A stretch of DNA of 64,000 nucleotides, taken from the NCBI RefSeq assembly GCF_000423145.1, contig NZ_AUHK01000008.1:1-64000 (forward strand), given 5' to 3'. Below the pieces are notes generated by a model. It saw only the letters and a program-made list of their open reading frames with translations. It was not told where the DNA came from and ran no database searches. The translations under genes were made by a program, and so were the position numbers. Position 1 is the first letter of the stretch. Each line of letters starts with the position of its first letter. Source of the stretch: Helcococcus sueciensis DSM 17243 (GTDB lineage: Bacteria > Bacillota > Clostridia > Tissierellales > Peptoniphilaceae). Shown here piece after piece: positions 34,026-44,936 of the stretch.

Positions 34026-37000
34026 TTATTTATTATATATTTTTTGTTTTTTATAACTAATAAATAATAATACTATTAATCCAACTAAACCAACACCTGT
34101 ATACAAGGCAATATTTGTATCATCGCCTGTCTTTGGTATCGGTGGAGTTTTTGGTTTATGTGTATTGGTTATAACAAAACCATCTTCTTGGTTACCAGTA
34201 ATTTCACTTGTATAGCCTTTTACCTTTTCTTCTCTTATGGTGTAGACAATCTTCTTACCATCCTTGTATTCGTCAAGGTCTGTAAATTGTCCTGACCAAT
34301 TATTTTCTTTATTCAATACTAATTTTTGATCAGTTTCTTTGCCATCTGTTAGAAGTACTATGCTTATACTTGTTGGTCTTAGCTTATCTTGGTTATTCTT
34401 ATCATTCCAGCGTTTTACAATATTTATATTTGTTTTTTCTGGTTTGTAAATATTGGTTATATCATAGCCATTTACTTGACTTACATAACCTTCAACCTTT
34501 TCTTCTGCTACGGCGTAGACTATTTCTTCACCATTTTCATACTTATCAAGATTTTCAAAACTATATGACCATTTACCATTTTCATCAGCTTTTACTTCTT
34601 TTCTAGCAACTTCTTTTCCATTTGCAAATAGTTTTACTATTATTTGATCTGGTCTCTTGCCGTCTTGGTTATTTCCATCATCCCAAGTCTTTTGACCCTT
34701 GATTTCTATTTGTTCTGGAGTATGGGTGTTAGTTACTGTAAAGCCTTGGTCTTGGTTTCCAGTGATTTCACTTGTGTATCCTTCAACCTTTTCTTCAATT
34801 ATAGTATAAACTATTTCTTGACCATTTTTAGTTTTTGCTAGACCAGCAAATTTACCTGACCAGTCATTTGATTGGTCTAAAACTAGTTTTTGACCAGTTT
34901 CTTGACCATCAGCTAATAATTTAACAGTTACAGAATCAATTCTCTTACCATCTTGATTATTATTATCAAGCCATACTTTATTGACTGGTATATCTATACT
35001 ATTCAATGGATTATTTACAACAATACTTTGTGAAGCATTTTCACTAGTTAGATCAAATTCATATTCTTTATCTACTAGTAAGTAACCTTCAGGAGCCTTA
35101 GTTTCTTTAAGTATATATTTACCTAATTCTAGGTCTCTAAATTCAATGAAACCTTTGTCATCTGTTGTAGCAACCTTTAATGGTTTATCAGCTCTCTTGC
35201 CATCTGCTTCTACCTTGTACAAGGCAAATTCTGCACCAGCTAAGATTTCTTTCTTGTCTTCACTGTATTTTGAAACTATTATTCTAGCTTTTATAGGTTC
35301 ATTTTCCTTGTAAGCAGAAATGATACCTGTAAATCCTTCCTTCTTAGCTTCATCTTTTAGATAAATCTTAATAGCTTTTTGGTCAAGTCTATAATTTTCT
35401 ATAGCCTTTGTTTCTACTAGTTCATAATTGTAGTTTTCATCAAACTTGAAGTCTTTGAAATCTACCTTACCTTTTTCATTAGATGTAAATACACCTTTTT
35501 CTACTCTTTGACCATCTTCCAAAGCATATAGGGTAAATTCTACGCCGGCTAATGGTTTGTAGACAGTGTATAGGTCCTTTCCTACTTCTTTATAGCTATA
35601 TCCTGGATTTTCCTTGATATAGGCTTCAGCTTTTTCTAGGTCTACATTTTCTAAAATAGTATCCCCTTTAATTATATTAATTTCAAAAGGATTATTAGTG
35701 TAGCTAAATGCATACTTGTGAACAATTTTTTCACTTTCAATATCAAAGGCTGAACTTGTCAACATACTTTCATTTGGTATTTCTTTGATTTCAAAGTGAT
35801 GCTCTGCATTTGACTTGTAGTATCCTTTAGGAGCTTGGTCCTCTTTCAAGATATATAATCCACTTGGTAAGTTGTCAAATATTGCCTTAGCTTTGCCATC
35901 AACTAGTTTTGTTTTAGCTGATAAGAATGGTTTATATTTTCCACTTTCCCTGTCATATTTTTCAAGATTAAAGACTGCACCTTCTAGTGGGTTGTTGTTG
36001 TCATCTAGCTTTTCAACTTCCACCTTACCTAGAATTGGTTTTTCTGGGTTTGGTATGTTTAAAGCGTTTTGTAAGAATGCATTTCCATTTTCATCTGTCA
36101 ATTCACCCTTATCATTAAGTTTGAATTTATAAGCATTTGGATTGTGTAAGAATAAACTATTGTCTTTCTTAACTTCTGTAATTTGGTAAAGTGTATTAAC
36201 CTTCAATCCAGAGGCAATAGTATATCCTTCTTTACCAGTTGGATTAGTTTTTATTACATTTTCTGGATTTTCTACTTCTCTAATTTCAAATTCGAAACCT
36301 TCAAGTTTTACTTTACCATAGTCTGTTAATTTATCTATGGAGTCAATATCAAATTTATTTGATACTTTCAACTTGTTGATTACAATTTGTAGTCCCTTAT
36401 TTACAATAGCCTTATCACCAGTAAAATCAATATTTCGGTTGTTTACATCTATAGTAAATTCGATAGGCTCTACAGCCTTATAACCAGATTTTCCTTCTTC
36501 AATAATTTCTGTCAATAGATATTTACCTTCTAAGAGATTATCTACGCTTATATTACCACTAGTGTTTGTTAAGAAGTCTCTATTGTAGTCCTTGTTCCAT
36601 TCGCTCATACCTTTTAGATTAAATCTGATATAAGCTAAAGCTACCTTATCTTCATTGATCTTATTTAACTTCAATGATCCATAAACAGGTTTAACATTAA
36701 GGAATTTGTCTTTACTATCATTATCTGTAATTTTTACATCAAAGCTATTGTCAGCTTTATTGTAGACAGCCTTGAAATCTTCATATCCAACTTCTATAGA
36801 CTTATCAGATACTTTGTATCCTTCTGGAGCTTCAATTTCAGTAATTGTATAGTTTTCTAAGATTGGCAAGTCTGTGAACTTAACGACACCATTCTCGTCT
36901 GATGTAGCAAAGTAGAAGTTACCTTTACTATCTTTTGCTTGGAATTTAACTCCTGCTAATGGTTTTGCTTCTAAGCCTGGATTGTTTTCTACTAAACCTT

Positions 37001-40000
37001 CTTGTCCAAATTTAGTTAAGATAATTGAACCTGTTGGAGGTGTCAATGAGTTCCAAACCTTATTTGGTTCCAAGAATCTTATTGTTTGGTCGTCATCTCT
37101 TACAAATGAGTTCCAAGCTTTTTTACCTGTGAGCTCATAGTTGTTTGTTATATCATTCTTTGGAGCTATCATTGGTATTTCAACGTCTAGTCTACTATTA
37201 CCAGCTAATTTTGTACCATCAACAGCTGTAATCCTAATAGCTCTTGTATTTGCTGCTGGACTATCTAACCAGGTTAATTCTTCAATAATGGCATCTGCAG
37301 ATTTATTCTTATAGTCTACAGGAGTATCTGAGTTCCAATATGTTACCTTGTATCCTGCTGGAACTTTGATTTCTCTTGTAAGGTCAAATTTATTTTCAAA
37401 CTCGGTACCTCTAGGAGGTCTCTTTCCATTACCAATATTTTCTTCTTGAATACTTAGGTCATTTTGATAAGGTAAGAAGTCTACAATATCTATATTTGTT
37501 CTTTCAGAATCAAGGTTATTGATTAATGAAAGTTTGTAATCAAATTTACCTTCAGACTCTGTTACTACACCATCCATAGACCAAGCAAGGTCTTTTTCTT
37601 TTTTGATGTATTTTCTTGCAGACATTTCTCTGACTTTTTGCATTCTAAAGCTTACTTCATCATGTAACCATTCACGACCTGAATCATCTCCAACTGGGGA
37701 TTTCTTATTTCCCAACTTTGTGATTTTGTCGTTATCGAAGGTTACATAAACTTCGTTAGTTACATATCCTTCTGGGGTTTCATAGTCAACCATAGTTTTG
37801 ATTGAAGCTATGTCGTAAACTTTAGCTTTTAAAGTTTCAGCAGTGAATCTGATAGCAGTTCTACCTGTGCCCTCATAGTCATTTATGATTTCATACTTAC
37901 CACCACTTTGAGCAAAGCCTTCAGACATCACTACTCCATCATTTTGAATAGCTAGTCCTTTTGGTAAAAGATCTATCATTTCAAAGTTATCAAGTGGTTG
38001 GTTTACAACATCACCATCAAAGTCAGTTCCCTTTACTCCTGGGTGTAATCTTAAATTATAATCTCCAGTTTCTAGTGGATATACTGCCCTATGATCAGTT
38101 TTAGGATAAGTTTGAGTTTTAACTACGTTAATATAACCTTCATAGTCTCTAACTTGGGTTTCTGATTTATCACCCCAAATGAAACTACCTGGTATATTGT
38201 CCCATTCGTCTTTGTATTCACTTACAAGTCTTCCATCTTTGTCTCTTATGTCTCCACGTTTTGATAATAACTGGTCTGTACCTTTTCTATATTGGTCTCC
38301 TGCCATAACAGCATTGTTGACAAATATATTCTTGTTGGAATTTGGTGCTTTCTCGTAAACACTATTTTCCGGATTTCTCAACTTAGTATTAATATCAACT
38401 TCTAAAGCAGCAAATAGCTTATGTTCTTTAGGCAATATAATATGAATATAATCAATATCTTTTGCATGGGATCTATCAAATACTATTGAATTTTTAGTAT
38501 CAGCAGTAATTTTATGTTCTTCAAGAACTGTATCATTTGCTGGATCCAACTTGTCGCCATTTTGCTTCATGGCTAGAACTGTTAATTCTACGCCACCAGC
38601 TGTGTGATCATTTCTTGGGAATGATACACCATAGTAATAAAGTCTTTCATCAAGATCATAATCAGTTGCTGTAAGATTTTTAAAGTCGGTCAATCTAGCT
38701 CCAGATGATATTCTTACTCTATATGGTATGACTTTTAATCTATCTTCTGGAGTGTCATAGAAGTAAGCATTGATACCATTTGATCTAGGGCCCTGACTCA
38801 TCTTATCTAATCTTGGGTCACCATCTTCTTGTATTGGCTCATAGTATCCTGTATACATACTCAAGTCATCAGAAGATGTCATATTTTCTTCTTTATTACC
38901 CTTATCATAAGGTACAAGTTCAACTTCTGCCTTATTGTTTACATTATAGCCAGACTTAAGTCCTGGGAAGCTTAAGTAAAGTGGTTCAAAAAAAGCTCCT
39001 GGATTTAAAGTTTTACCAAAGTGTTTGTTTTGACTTACTTTATCTCCATCTAAAGACCATGCTGGGTTTAACTCTGAATCAAATACGGCAGTCTTTTCAC
39101 TTTCTACTCCATTTTCATCAACAGCTATATAGGTTGGTAAAGTATCTGTGATTGTACCACTTTCTACATATCTTTCTATACTTGATATTGAGAAATAATA
39201 CTTAACAGGTTTTGCTTCACTTACATGGTAGCCTCTTCTACCAGATTCTTCCACATATTCATCTAATACTCCCATAAATCTAGGACCATTGTCATAGTCT
39301 CTTAAACTACCATAGTTATAGTCTGGCAAGTTTAATGGACTTCTCTTAATTAAGCTTGGCTTCTTATAGTAACCTTCTAGATAAATAGGTTTTGCAACAG
39401 AGTAAACTTCACCATCATTTTCAAATAGATAATTTATCTCTTCCCTATGTTTATCTGGAGTTTCATATTTTTTGAATTTCCAATTTATAGGTATATCTAA
39501 TTGATCACCACCTGAAATTTCTTTCAAAGTAATTTCTATAACACCATCTTTTACTTCGTATTTTTCAATAGTGTTTGCAGGTGGTATACTAATAGAGTCT
39601 TTGTCTATAAATTTAGGGTCAAAGAATACCTTGAGTTTACCTTTGTTATATGAGGTGTCTATACCTGTCAAGTCAAGATATGCTCTAGTGGTCATGACTT
39701 CGCCAATATAGTATTGTTCTTTAGCTGCACCAGTATTTTTATCAATTTCATTAGCTTGGAATATTTCTATTCCCTTAGTTTGTTTATGTTCATATCCTAA
39801 TTTAGTATAAGTAAATTTAACATGGTTAATTTGTCTATTGTCGGGAACTGTGATTTCTTCCTTATCAACCTTGTAATTAAACTTATGAATTGCTTTATAT
39901 GTTTTTTCTTCTAGGATATATTCATTAATAGTTTCAGCTATCCTATTTCCTTCAGTATCAACATAATCTACTGTTACCTTGGTTGGATTAACTATGTGTT

Positions 40001-43000
40001 GACGTTGACCGTTTACAATACCGTCTTTTAAGTCATGAGGATTTTTATAATCATCTATAAATATCCTAGTTTCTTGACCAATAGAATTTTTTGATCTATT
40101 ACCATTAAATGCATTATTCGCTAACTCAGCTAATTTATCACTTACATATACTTCGCTAATCTTGTTATTTGCAAAAGCACTTGAATCAATTTTTACTAAA
40201 TTCTTTTGGCTCAAGCTAGTTAAGTTATTGCCAGCTAATCCTCTATAGCCAACTTCTTCCAATACTGTTGAATTAATCTCTTTTACTTTATTTTGGTCAA
40301 GTGCACGCCTTTTTATTACCCTTAATTTAGGAGCATTTAACTCTTCAATTTTACTGCCTGCAAAAGCTAAATCTTCTAAAGTATCTAAATTAGGAGCATC
40401 TAATTTCTTTAGTCCTTTGTCTTTATATCCATTTATAGTTCCTTCAGGATAACCTCTATTTGATGCATTAGCACTGCTTTTACTAATTCTAGCAAATGCT
40501 GCAAGTCCAATATTCTTTACTTCCGGAAGGGAAAGCTCTGTCAAGAAGTTATCTGCAAAAGCCTCCTTACCTATGTTTTCAACTTTAGGTAATTCTAGTG
40601 AACTTACAGGGTTATACTCGAAAGCTTTTTCTTCAATGCTTTTCACGCTAGGTAAATTTACGCTTGTTAGCTTATTACTTGCAAAAGCCTCTTGCGCAAC
40701 ACTTTCTACACGATCTAACTTAAGATCGGTTAAGTTATTTCTTTCAAAAGCATATTTACCAGTTATCTTCTTCAAGTTTGGGAAGCTATAATTAATATCT
40801 GTTAGTTGGTTATTATAAAAACCTGCAAATTCTATATCTTCAATATTAGGTCCATAGACTTCCTTAATTCTTTTAGCTTGGAAAGCACCTGAGCCTACTA
40901 TCTTAGCTCTAGGAGGCAAGGTTAGAACTGATTGTTTATCAGCTAATCTTAGGGTGCCAGTATTAGTTAAGCCTGTTACCCTGGCAGGGTTTTCTGGGTC
41001 CCAAGTAAAGTCATCTTCTGACCAGGCTCCCATTTCAAATTTTTTAGGATTGACTATATAAGTGCTTCCACTCTTTATTGAGTTATCAGCCCATACTACA
41101 ACCTTATTGTCCCATTCTTCTGAGCCAGGATTACCACTGAAGGCATCACCAGCTATTTCTTTAACTTTCGGTAGATTTATTTCTTTTATATCTCTATTTG
41201 CTAAAGCTCTACTTCCCAATTGCTCTAGAACAGGGAAATTTAGATCCATCTCACTATCTGGATTACCAGCAAATGCAGCTTCTAATATAACTACATTTGG
41301 TATTTCAATTTTTGTTATCTTGTTGTTATTGAAAGCTCTTTCATCTATATATTTCAAATTAGGGAAATTATTTTGGGTAACTTCTGTAATTTGATTGGAT
41401 AAAAATGCTCCATTTCCAACCTTTTCTAGCATAGGGAAATTAGCATCTGATATTTGATTTTCCCAGAATGCTACATACTCAGCCTCTTTAAGCTTAGGCA
41501 TATGAACTTTGGTTAGTTTATTATCTTCAAGTCCTAGTTGACCTACATATTCCACGTTAGGTAAGTCTGTAGCTTCTATTTTTTCTATCTGGTTACCTTG
41601 GAAAGTATGGTGACCGATATAATTTAGTTTTTCAAATTTAATCTCTTGAATATTATTATTCATGAAAGCATAAGAACCTATATGCTCTACATTTTTCAAA
41701 TCAATAGTAGAGATGCTGTTGCCCTTAAATGCTCCTTGAGACCTATAACCTGAAATCCAGTTAGCGCCTTCTCCTTCGATTACTTTAATATTTCCTGTAT
41801 AATCACTTACTGAAGTTAATGCTCTACTTCTAAAGGAATTATTCTCATTATTATCAGCAACTGTGTCAATTACAGTACTACCATCATTTGGGTTTAAATG
41901 AGGCAAAACAAGTTCTTTTTGTGTTTCAACTTTTTTCAAACCTGATTCAGAGAAACCGATAACTTTATTTTCATCATAAGTAAAGTCGCCTAGAACCCAA
42001 CCTTTTCCAATTGGGAACTCAAACCAATCTCTACCAATACTAAAGGTAATTTCTCTTTGTGCTACATTTCCATAGTCATCTTTAACACTATAAACAACTT
42101 TATATTTAGCACCATCAACACTAGTATCAATACTTTCTGTATTAACAGTGATTTTATCACTAATATCCTTACCATCTAAATCAGTTGCTTTAACAAATGA
42201 TAAAAGATTTTTTTGAGAACCATCACCATCTTTAGCAATGTAAGGTCTTTTTGCAACTTCAATCTTTGGTGCTTGTTTTACATTTTTGTATTCTACTGTG
42301 ATTTCATAGTCAGTTTTATCCGGAGTAAATTTTATCTCATCTTCTACAGCTACATAGCCAGATATTTTATCTGGTGTATAAGTATTCTCTTGTCCTAAGA
42401 AAACTATTCCATCAACTTTGTCATAATCATCACCTATCACTGTATCGGTTATTATTTTTTCTTTTGTATCTTTATCTACGTGATGAACTGTAACAAGTAC
42501 TGGATTTACAACTTGACCAAAAGCATCACCCAACACTTCAGTTTTTATATTAGGGTTTTCAGTTTTTACTAGCACATATCTATTGTTATTAGCAAAAACT
42601 CCTGTACCGTAGGATATAACATCGTTTCCAACATTTACACTGGTTAAGTTGTTATAACTAAATGCGTAATCTCCTACAGTTATAACATATGTAAGATCAA
42701 CATTATTAATTTTATTATTTGCAAAAGCATAGTTTCCAATCTCTTCAACTGCTTTTGTTTTTAAATTTGTGATCTGATTATCTTTAAAGGCTGATTCATC
42801 AATCTTCTTTAATTTGTCATTAAAGTTAACAAACGTAATCTTATTACCTGAAAATGCAGACTTACCTACTTCTAAAAGATTTTCACCAAATTGAACATTT
42901 TCTATTCCTTTTTGGAAAAATGCTTTTTCTGAAATTTTTGTAACAGGTGCATTTTCAATCATAGAAGGAATCGTTATATCTTTTCTTTCTTTTCCTTCTT

Positions 43001-43163
43001 TAAATCCTTTTATATAAATTTCTTCTCCAACTTTTTCATAGGCAAAAATATCTTTTGGATCTTCTATATCATTAGCAGCTTTAACTGCATGGATAGGAAA
43101 GACATTTAGCAATAGTAAAAAAGCTAAAATAAGAGATAATATACGTTTTTTATCTCTTTTCAT
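34026..43163 (-). CDS. Giant cell-wall-anchored adhesin with LRR, MucBP, SpaA and Cna-B domains
   Basis: 3045 residues. A signal peptide (about 1-30) is followed by BspA-like leucine-rich blocks (about 40-210, 430-690 and 755-1045), each opened by a conserved F-x-Y/W-D edge segment. MucBP-like segments lie near 221-297 and 1057-1115, and an Ig/DUF5011-like domain at 299-376. A long middle region (about 1130-2030) I cannot assign. From about 2042 there are roughly five SpaA-type prealbumin domains with E-boxes such as YILKETKAPEGYLL, then three Cna-B repeats (about 2715-3000, starting VNKVWLDNNNQDGKR, GQKTWDDGNNQDGKR, VKRWNDKNNQDKLR). The anchor is IPKTG at 3009-3013, then a membrane helix and basic tail. 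It should be linked to peptidoglycan by a housekeeping sortase and bind host or bacterial surfaces. Start at ATG 43161-43163 after GGGGG-type ribosome site. Monocistronic. Confidence 0.92.
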   Translation of the reverse strand: MKRDKKRILSLILAFLLLLNVFPIHAVKAANDIEDPKDIFAYEKVGEEIYIKGFKEGKERKDITIPSMIENAPVTKISEKAFFQKGIENVQFGENLLEVGKSAFSGNKITFVNFNDKLKKIDESAFKDNQITNLKTKAVEEIGNYAFANNKINNVDLTYVITVGDYAFSYNNLTSVNVGNDVISYGTGVFANNNRYVLVKTENPNIKTEVLGDAFGQVVNPVLVTVHHVDKDTKEKIITDTVIGDDYDKVDGIVFLGQENTYTPDKISGYVAVEDEIKFTPDKTDYEITVEYKNVKQAPKIEVAKRPYIAKDGDGSQKNLLSFVKATDLDGKDISDKITVNTESIDTSVDGAKYKVVYSVKDDYGNVAQREITFSIGRDWFEFPIGKGWVLGDFTYDENKVIGFSESGLKKVETQKELVLPHLNPNDGSTVIDTVADNNENNSFRSRALTSVSDYTGNIKVIEGEGANWISGYRSQGAFKGNSISTIDLKNVEHIGSYAFMNNNIQEIKFEKLNYIGHHTFQGNQIEKIEATDLPNVEYVGQLGLEDNKLTKVHMPKLKEAEYVAFWENQISDANFPMLEKVGNGAFLSNQITEVTQNNFPNLKYIDERAFNNNKITKIEIPNVVILEAAFAGNPDSEMDLNFPVLEQLGSRALANRDIKEINLPKVKEIAGDAFSGNPGSEEWDNKVVVWADNSIKSGSTYIVNPKKFEMGAWSEDDFTWDPENPARVTGLTNTGTLRLADKQSVLTLPPRAKIVGSGAFQAKRIKEVYGPNIEDIEFAGFYNNQLTDINYSFPNLKKITGKYAFERNNLTDLKLDRVESVAQEAFASNKLTSVNLPSVKSIEEKAFEYNPVSSLELPKVENIGKEAFADNFLTELSLPEVKNIGLAAFARISKSSANASNRGYPEGTINGYKDKGLKKLDAPNLDTLEDLAFAGSKIEELNAPKLRVIKRRALDQNKVKEINSTVLEEVGYRGLAGNNLTSLSQKNLVKIDSSAFANNKISEVYVSDKLAELANNAFNGNRSKNSIGQETRIFIDDYKNPHDLKDGIVNGQRQHIVNPTKVTVDYVDTEGNRIAETINEYILEEKTYKAIHKFNYKVDKEEITVPDNRQINHVKFTYTKLGYEHKQTKGIEIFQANEIDKNTGAAKEQYYIGEVMTTRAYLDLTGIDTSYNKGKLKVFFDPKFIDKDSISIPPANTIEKYEVKDGVIEITLKEISGGDQLDIPINWKFKKYETPDKHREEINYLFENDGEVYSVAKPIYLEGYYKKPSLIKRSPLNLPDYNYGSLRDYDNGPRFMGVLDEYVEESGRRGYHVSEAKPVKYYFSISSIERYVESGTITDTLPTYIAVDENGVESEKTAVFDSELNPAWSLDGDKVSQNKHFGKTLNPGAFFEPLYLSFPGLKSGYNVNNKAEVELVPYDKGNKEENMTSSDDLSMYTGYYEPIQEDGDPRLDKMSQGPRSNGINAYFYDTPEDRLKVIPYRVRISSGARLTDFKNLTATDYDLDERLYYYGVSFPRNDHTAGGVELTVLAMKQNGDKLDPANDTVLEEHKITADTKNSIVFDRSHAKDIDYIHIILPKEHKLFAALEVDINTKLRNPENSVYEKAPNSNKNIFVNNAVMAGDQYRKGTDQLLSKRGDIRDKDGRLVSEYKDEWDNIPGSFIWGDKSETQVRDYEGYINVVKTQTYPKTDHRAVYPLETGDYNLRLHPGVKGTDFDGDVVNQPLDNFEMIDLLPKGLAIQNDGVVMSEGFAQSGGKYEIINDYEGTGRTAIRFTAETLKAKVYDIASIKTMVDYETPEGYVTNEVYVTFDNDKITKLGNKKSPVGDDSGREWLHDEVSFRMQKVREMSARKYIKKEKDLAWSMDGVVTESEGKFDYKLSLINNLDSERTNIDIVDFLPYQNDLSIQEENIGNGKRPPRGTEFENKFDLTREIKVPAGYKVTYWNSDTPVDYKNKSADAIIEELTWLDSPAANTRAIRITAVDGTKLAGNSRLDVEIPMIAPKNDITNNYELTGKKAWNSFVRDDDQTIRFLEPNKVWNSLTPPTGSIILTKFGQEGLVENNPGLEAKPLAGVKFQAKDSKGNFYFATSDENGVVKFTDLPILENYTITEIEAPEGYKVSDKSIEVGYEDFKAVYNKADNSFDVKITDNDSKDKFLNVKPVYGSLKLNKINEDKVALAYIRFNLKGMSEWNKDYNRDFLTNTSGNISVDNLLEGKYLLTEIIEEGKSGYKAVEPIEFTIDVNNRNIDFTGDKAIVNKGLQIVINKLKVSNKFDIDSIDKLTDYGKVKLEGFEFEIREVENPENVIKTNPTGKEGYTIASGLKVNTLYQITEVKKDNSLFLHNPNAYKFKLNDKGELTDENGNAFLQNALNIPNPEKPILGKVEVEKLDDNNNPLEGAVFNLEKYDRESGKYKPFLSAKTKLVDGKAKAIFDNLPSGLYILKEDQAPKGYYKSNAEHHFEIKEIPNESMLTSSAFDIESEKIVHKYAFSYTNNPFEINIIKGDTILENVDLEKAEAYIKENPGYSYKEVGKDLYTVYKPLAGVEFTLYALEDGQRVEKGVFTSNEKGKVDFKDFKFDENYNYELVETKAIENYRLDQKAIKIYLKDEAKKEGFTGIISAYKENEPIKARIIVSKYSEDKKEILAGAEFALYKVEADGKRADKPLKVATTDDKGFIEFRDLELGKYILKETKAPEGYLLVDKEYEFDLTSENASQSIVVNNPLNSIDIPVNKVWLDNNNQDGKRIDSVTVKLLADGQETGQKLVLDQSNDWSGKFAGLAKTKNGQEIVYTIIEEKVEGYTSEITGNQDQGFTVTNTHTPEQIEIKGQKTWDDGNNQDGKRPDQIIVKLFANGKEVARKEVKADENGKWSYSFENLDKYENGEEIVYAVAEEKVEGYVSQVNGYDITNIYKPEKTNINIVKRWNDKNNQDKLRPTSISIVLLTDGKETDQKLVLNKENNWSGQFTDLDEYKDGKKIVYTIREEKVKGYTSEITGNQEDGFVITNTHKPKTPPIPKTGDDTNIALYTGVGLVGLIVLLFISYKKQKIYNK

Positions 43164-43597
43164 AAAATAATACCCCCTTTTGTATTAATTTTGTTAGAAT
43201 ATTAACCGATACTCTATCTATATTAATAATACTACAAATAGGCTAGGAATTAAACTTTATTATAATATATTTCATCAAGTTTTTTATAATCAAACTATAC
43301 ATTTTTATATTATCTTAGTTAAAAAATATAATAATATAAGTGTGTGCATAAAATATATATTAAAAATAAAAAATTTAAAAATCTCTACATTTTTTTACCA
43401 TAAAATTCGTATTTGATTAAAAGGCTAAAACATCTAATTGTATTTGTTTTAATATTTTAGTGATTCCTACATAATCTTTTCATAACTGCAAAATCTTCTA
43501 ACATACTTAATAAATTAAAAACTCCCCACTTTAAATGTTAACCTTTTCATTTTATGGGTATATAATCTATAGAAAATATTATTAGGAGGGCAGACCA
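43164..43597. other. Divergent intergenic region between adhesin and SDR genes
   Basis: Very AT-rich, no supportable gene. It must hold the adhesin promoter, which I cannot place with confidence, and contains the SDR promoter at its right end. Confidence 0.5.
43538..43566 (+). promoter_or_regulatory. Probable promoter of the SDR gene
   Basis: TTAACC (43538-43543), 17-bp spacer, perfect TATAAT (43561-43566), 31 bases before the ATG. The -35 box is weak. Confidence 0.6.
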
Positions 43598-44356
43598 ATG
43601 AAACTGAAGGATAAAGTAGTCATCTTAACAGGTGCTAGTTCAGGTATCGGAGAAGCAACAGCATTAAGATTTGCTGAAGAGGGTGCTAAAGTAGTTATTG
43701 TTGCTAGATCAGAAGATAAACTTAACAAAATAGTAGACAGGGCGTCAGAGTTTCCTGGAGAAGTTATCGCTATAGCTGGAGATGTGTCTAAACAAGAAGA
43801 TGTTGAAAAATTAGTTAATAAGACTATAGATACTTACGGAAGAATAGATGTATTGGTAAATAATGCAGGAGTCTTAGATAATTATCTTTCAGCTGACAAT
43901 ATGACTGATGAAGTTTGGGATAGAGTTTTTGATATTAATGTTACCGGTCCAATGAGATTGATAAGAGAAGTATTGAAACATATGGTGAAAGAAAATAAAG
44001 GTAATATTATTAATACTGCATCAGTTGGTGGACTATATGGTGGTAGAGGTGGTATGGCATATGTGGCTTCTAAACACGCTTTAGTTGGTATGACTAAACA
44101 TATAGGATTTATGTTCCAGGATAAAGGAATAAGATGTAATGCGGTCGCACCTGGATCAATAGCAACAGAAATAGGTAACAAAGTTAAAGAACCAAATATG
44201 GATGTATTAAATAAATTGATGAAAGGTTTCGAACTATATCCAGAAACTGGTAAACCTCAAGAAATTGCAAATGTAATGCTATTCTTAGCTTCAGATGACT
44301 CTAGTTTTGTAAATGGTACAACCATAGTAGCAGACGGTGGATGGACAGCATTCTAA
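43598..44356 (+). CDS. Short-chain dehydrogenase/reductase
   Basis: 252 residues of a classical SDR. The NAD(P) site TGASSGIGEATALRFAEEGA, the structural NNAG, the catalytic Ser in NTASVGG, the YVASK pair and the closing FVNGTTIVADGGW are all intact. Members include 3-oxoacyl-ACP reductases, glucose 1-dehydrogenases and sugar-acid dehydrogenases. It is alone on the plus strand, with its own promoter and terminator, so context gives no firm substrate. TAGGAGGG lies upstream of the ATG. The converging galactonate-type operon might suggest a role with sugar acids, but this is weak. Confidence 0.9.
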   Translation: MKLKDKVVILTGASSGIGEATALRFAEEGAKVVIVARSEDKLNKIVDRASEFPGEVIAIAGDVSKQEDVEKLVNKTIDTYGRIDVLVNNAGVLDNYLSADNMTDEVWDRVFDINVTGPMRLIREVLKHMVKENKGNIINTASVGGLYGGRGGMAYVASKHALVGMTKHIGFMFQDKGIRCNAVAPGSIATEIGNKVKEPNMDVLNKLMKGFELYPETGKPQEIANVMLFLASDDSSFVNGTTIVADGGWTAF

Positions 44357-44381
44357 TAGATGATTACTATATACCAAATTA

Positions 44382-44428
44382 AAAAGCTATTATATATAAC
44401 TTATTGTTATTATATAATAGCTTTTTTT
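44382..44428. terminator. Bidirectional terminator between SDR and the aldonate operon
   Basis: 15-bp perfect stem (44382-44396 with 44411-44425, core AGCTATTATATA) with T8 on the plus strand and T5 on the minus strand. Confidence 0.85.
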
Positions 44429-44522
44429 TATTATTTTATTGTAAATATTATTGACTCAATCTTTAGAAATTGTAACTTTATAAGATTTCCTTTTTATTCT
44501 GATAAATTATGATATTTAAAAT

Positions 44523-44933
44523 TTATTCTTGATATATTTTTTTAAATTTACTTATTATATTTTGATATTCATCAGGATTTATATCATATAGATGCCCATT
44601 ATATTCTATAGTTGCATCTCTAAAATTTATAATATATGATTTACTATTCTTTAAGTTTAAAACTACTCTTTCTTTCACTTTAGTACCATCATTACTCATA
44701 ACTAAATATTTTCCATGAGCTTTATTTAGTAATTCATGTATTCTTTCAATTTCTTTTGTATCCTTAATATTTACTTCTTCTTTGTCATTGTTTATAGAAA
44801 CATTGACAATATCTTCTACATGAGGTAACTTAAGCGAACTATTATATGCATATAGTATTATAGGTATAATAATTAATATTATACCTATAATTGCATTTCT
44901 TCTATTTTTTTCTTTATCAATATTATCGAACAT
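44523..44933 (-). CDS. Hypothetical membrane-anchored protein
   Basis: 136 residues. A basic N terminus (NIDKEKNRRN) is followed by one membrane segment (about 14-30) and an extracellular alpha/beta domain of about 100 residues ending LYDINPDEYQNIISKFKKI. The C-terminal part, with VVLNLKNSKSYIINFRD, resembles small secreted or anchored domains common in Firmicutes; I do not recognise a named family with certainty. It begins 3 bases after the galactonate dehydratase stop, so it may be the operon's last gene, although no strong ribosome site is visible. Confidence 0.6.
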   Translation of the reverse strand: MFDNIDKEKNRRNAIIGIILIIIPIILYAYNSSLKLPHVEDIVNVSINNDKEEVNIKDTKEIERIHELLNKAHGKYLVMSNDGTKVKERVVLNLKNSKSYIINFRDATIEYNGHLYDINPDEYQNIISKFKKIYQE

Positions 44934-44936
44934 TTT

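Noticed and set aside
34150-35000. Tandem repeats as a CRISPR-like array
   Set aside because: The repeated units are about 290-bp Cna-B coding repeats, diverged and in frame.
40573-42398. Several plus-strand open frames inside the giant adhesin gene
   Set aside because: Antisense shadows of the leucine-rich repeat coding sequence.
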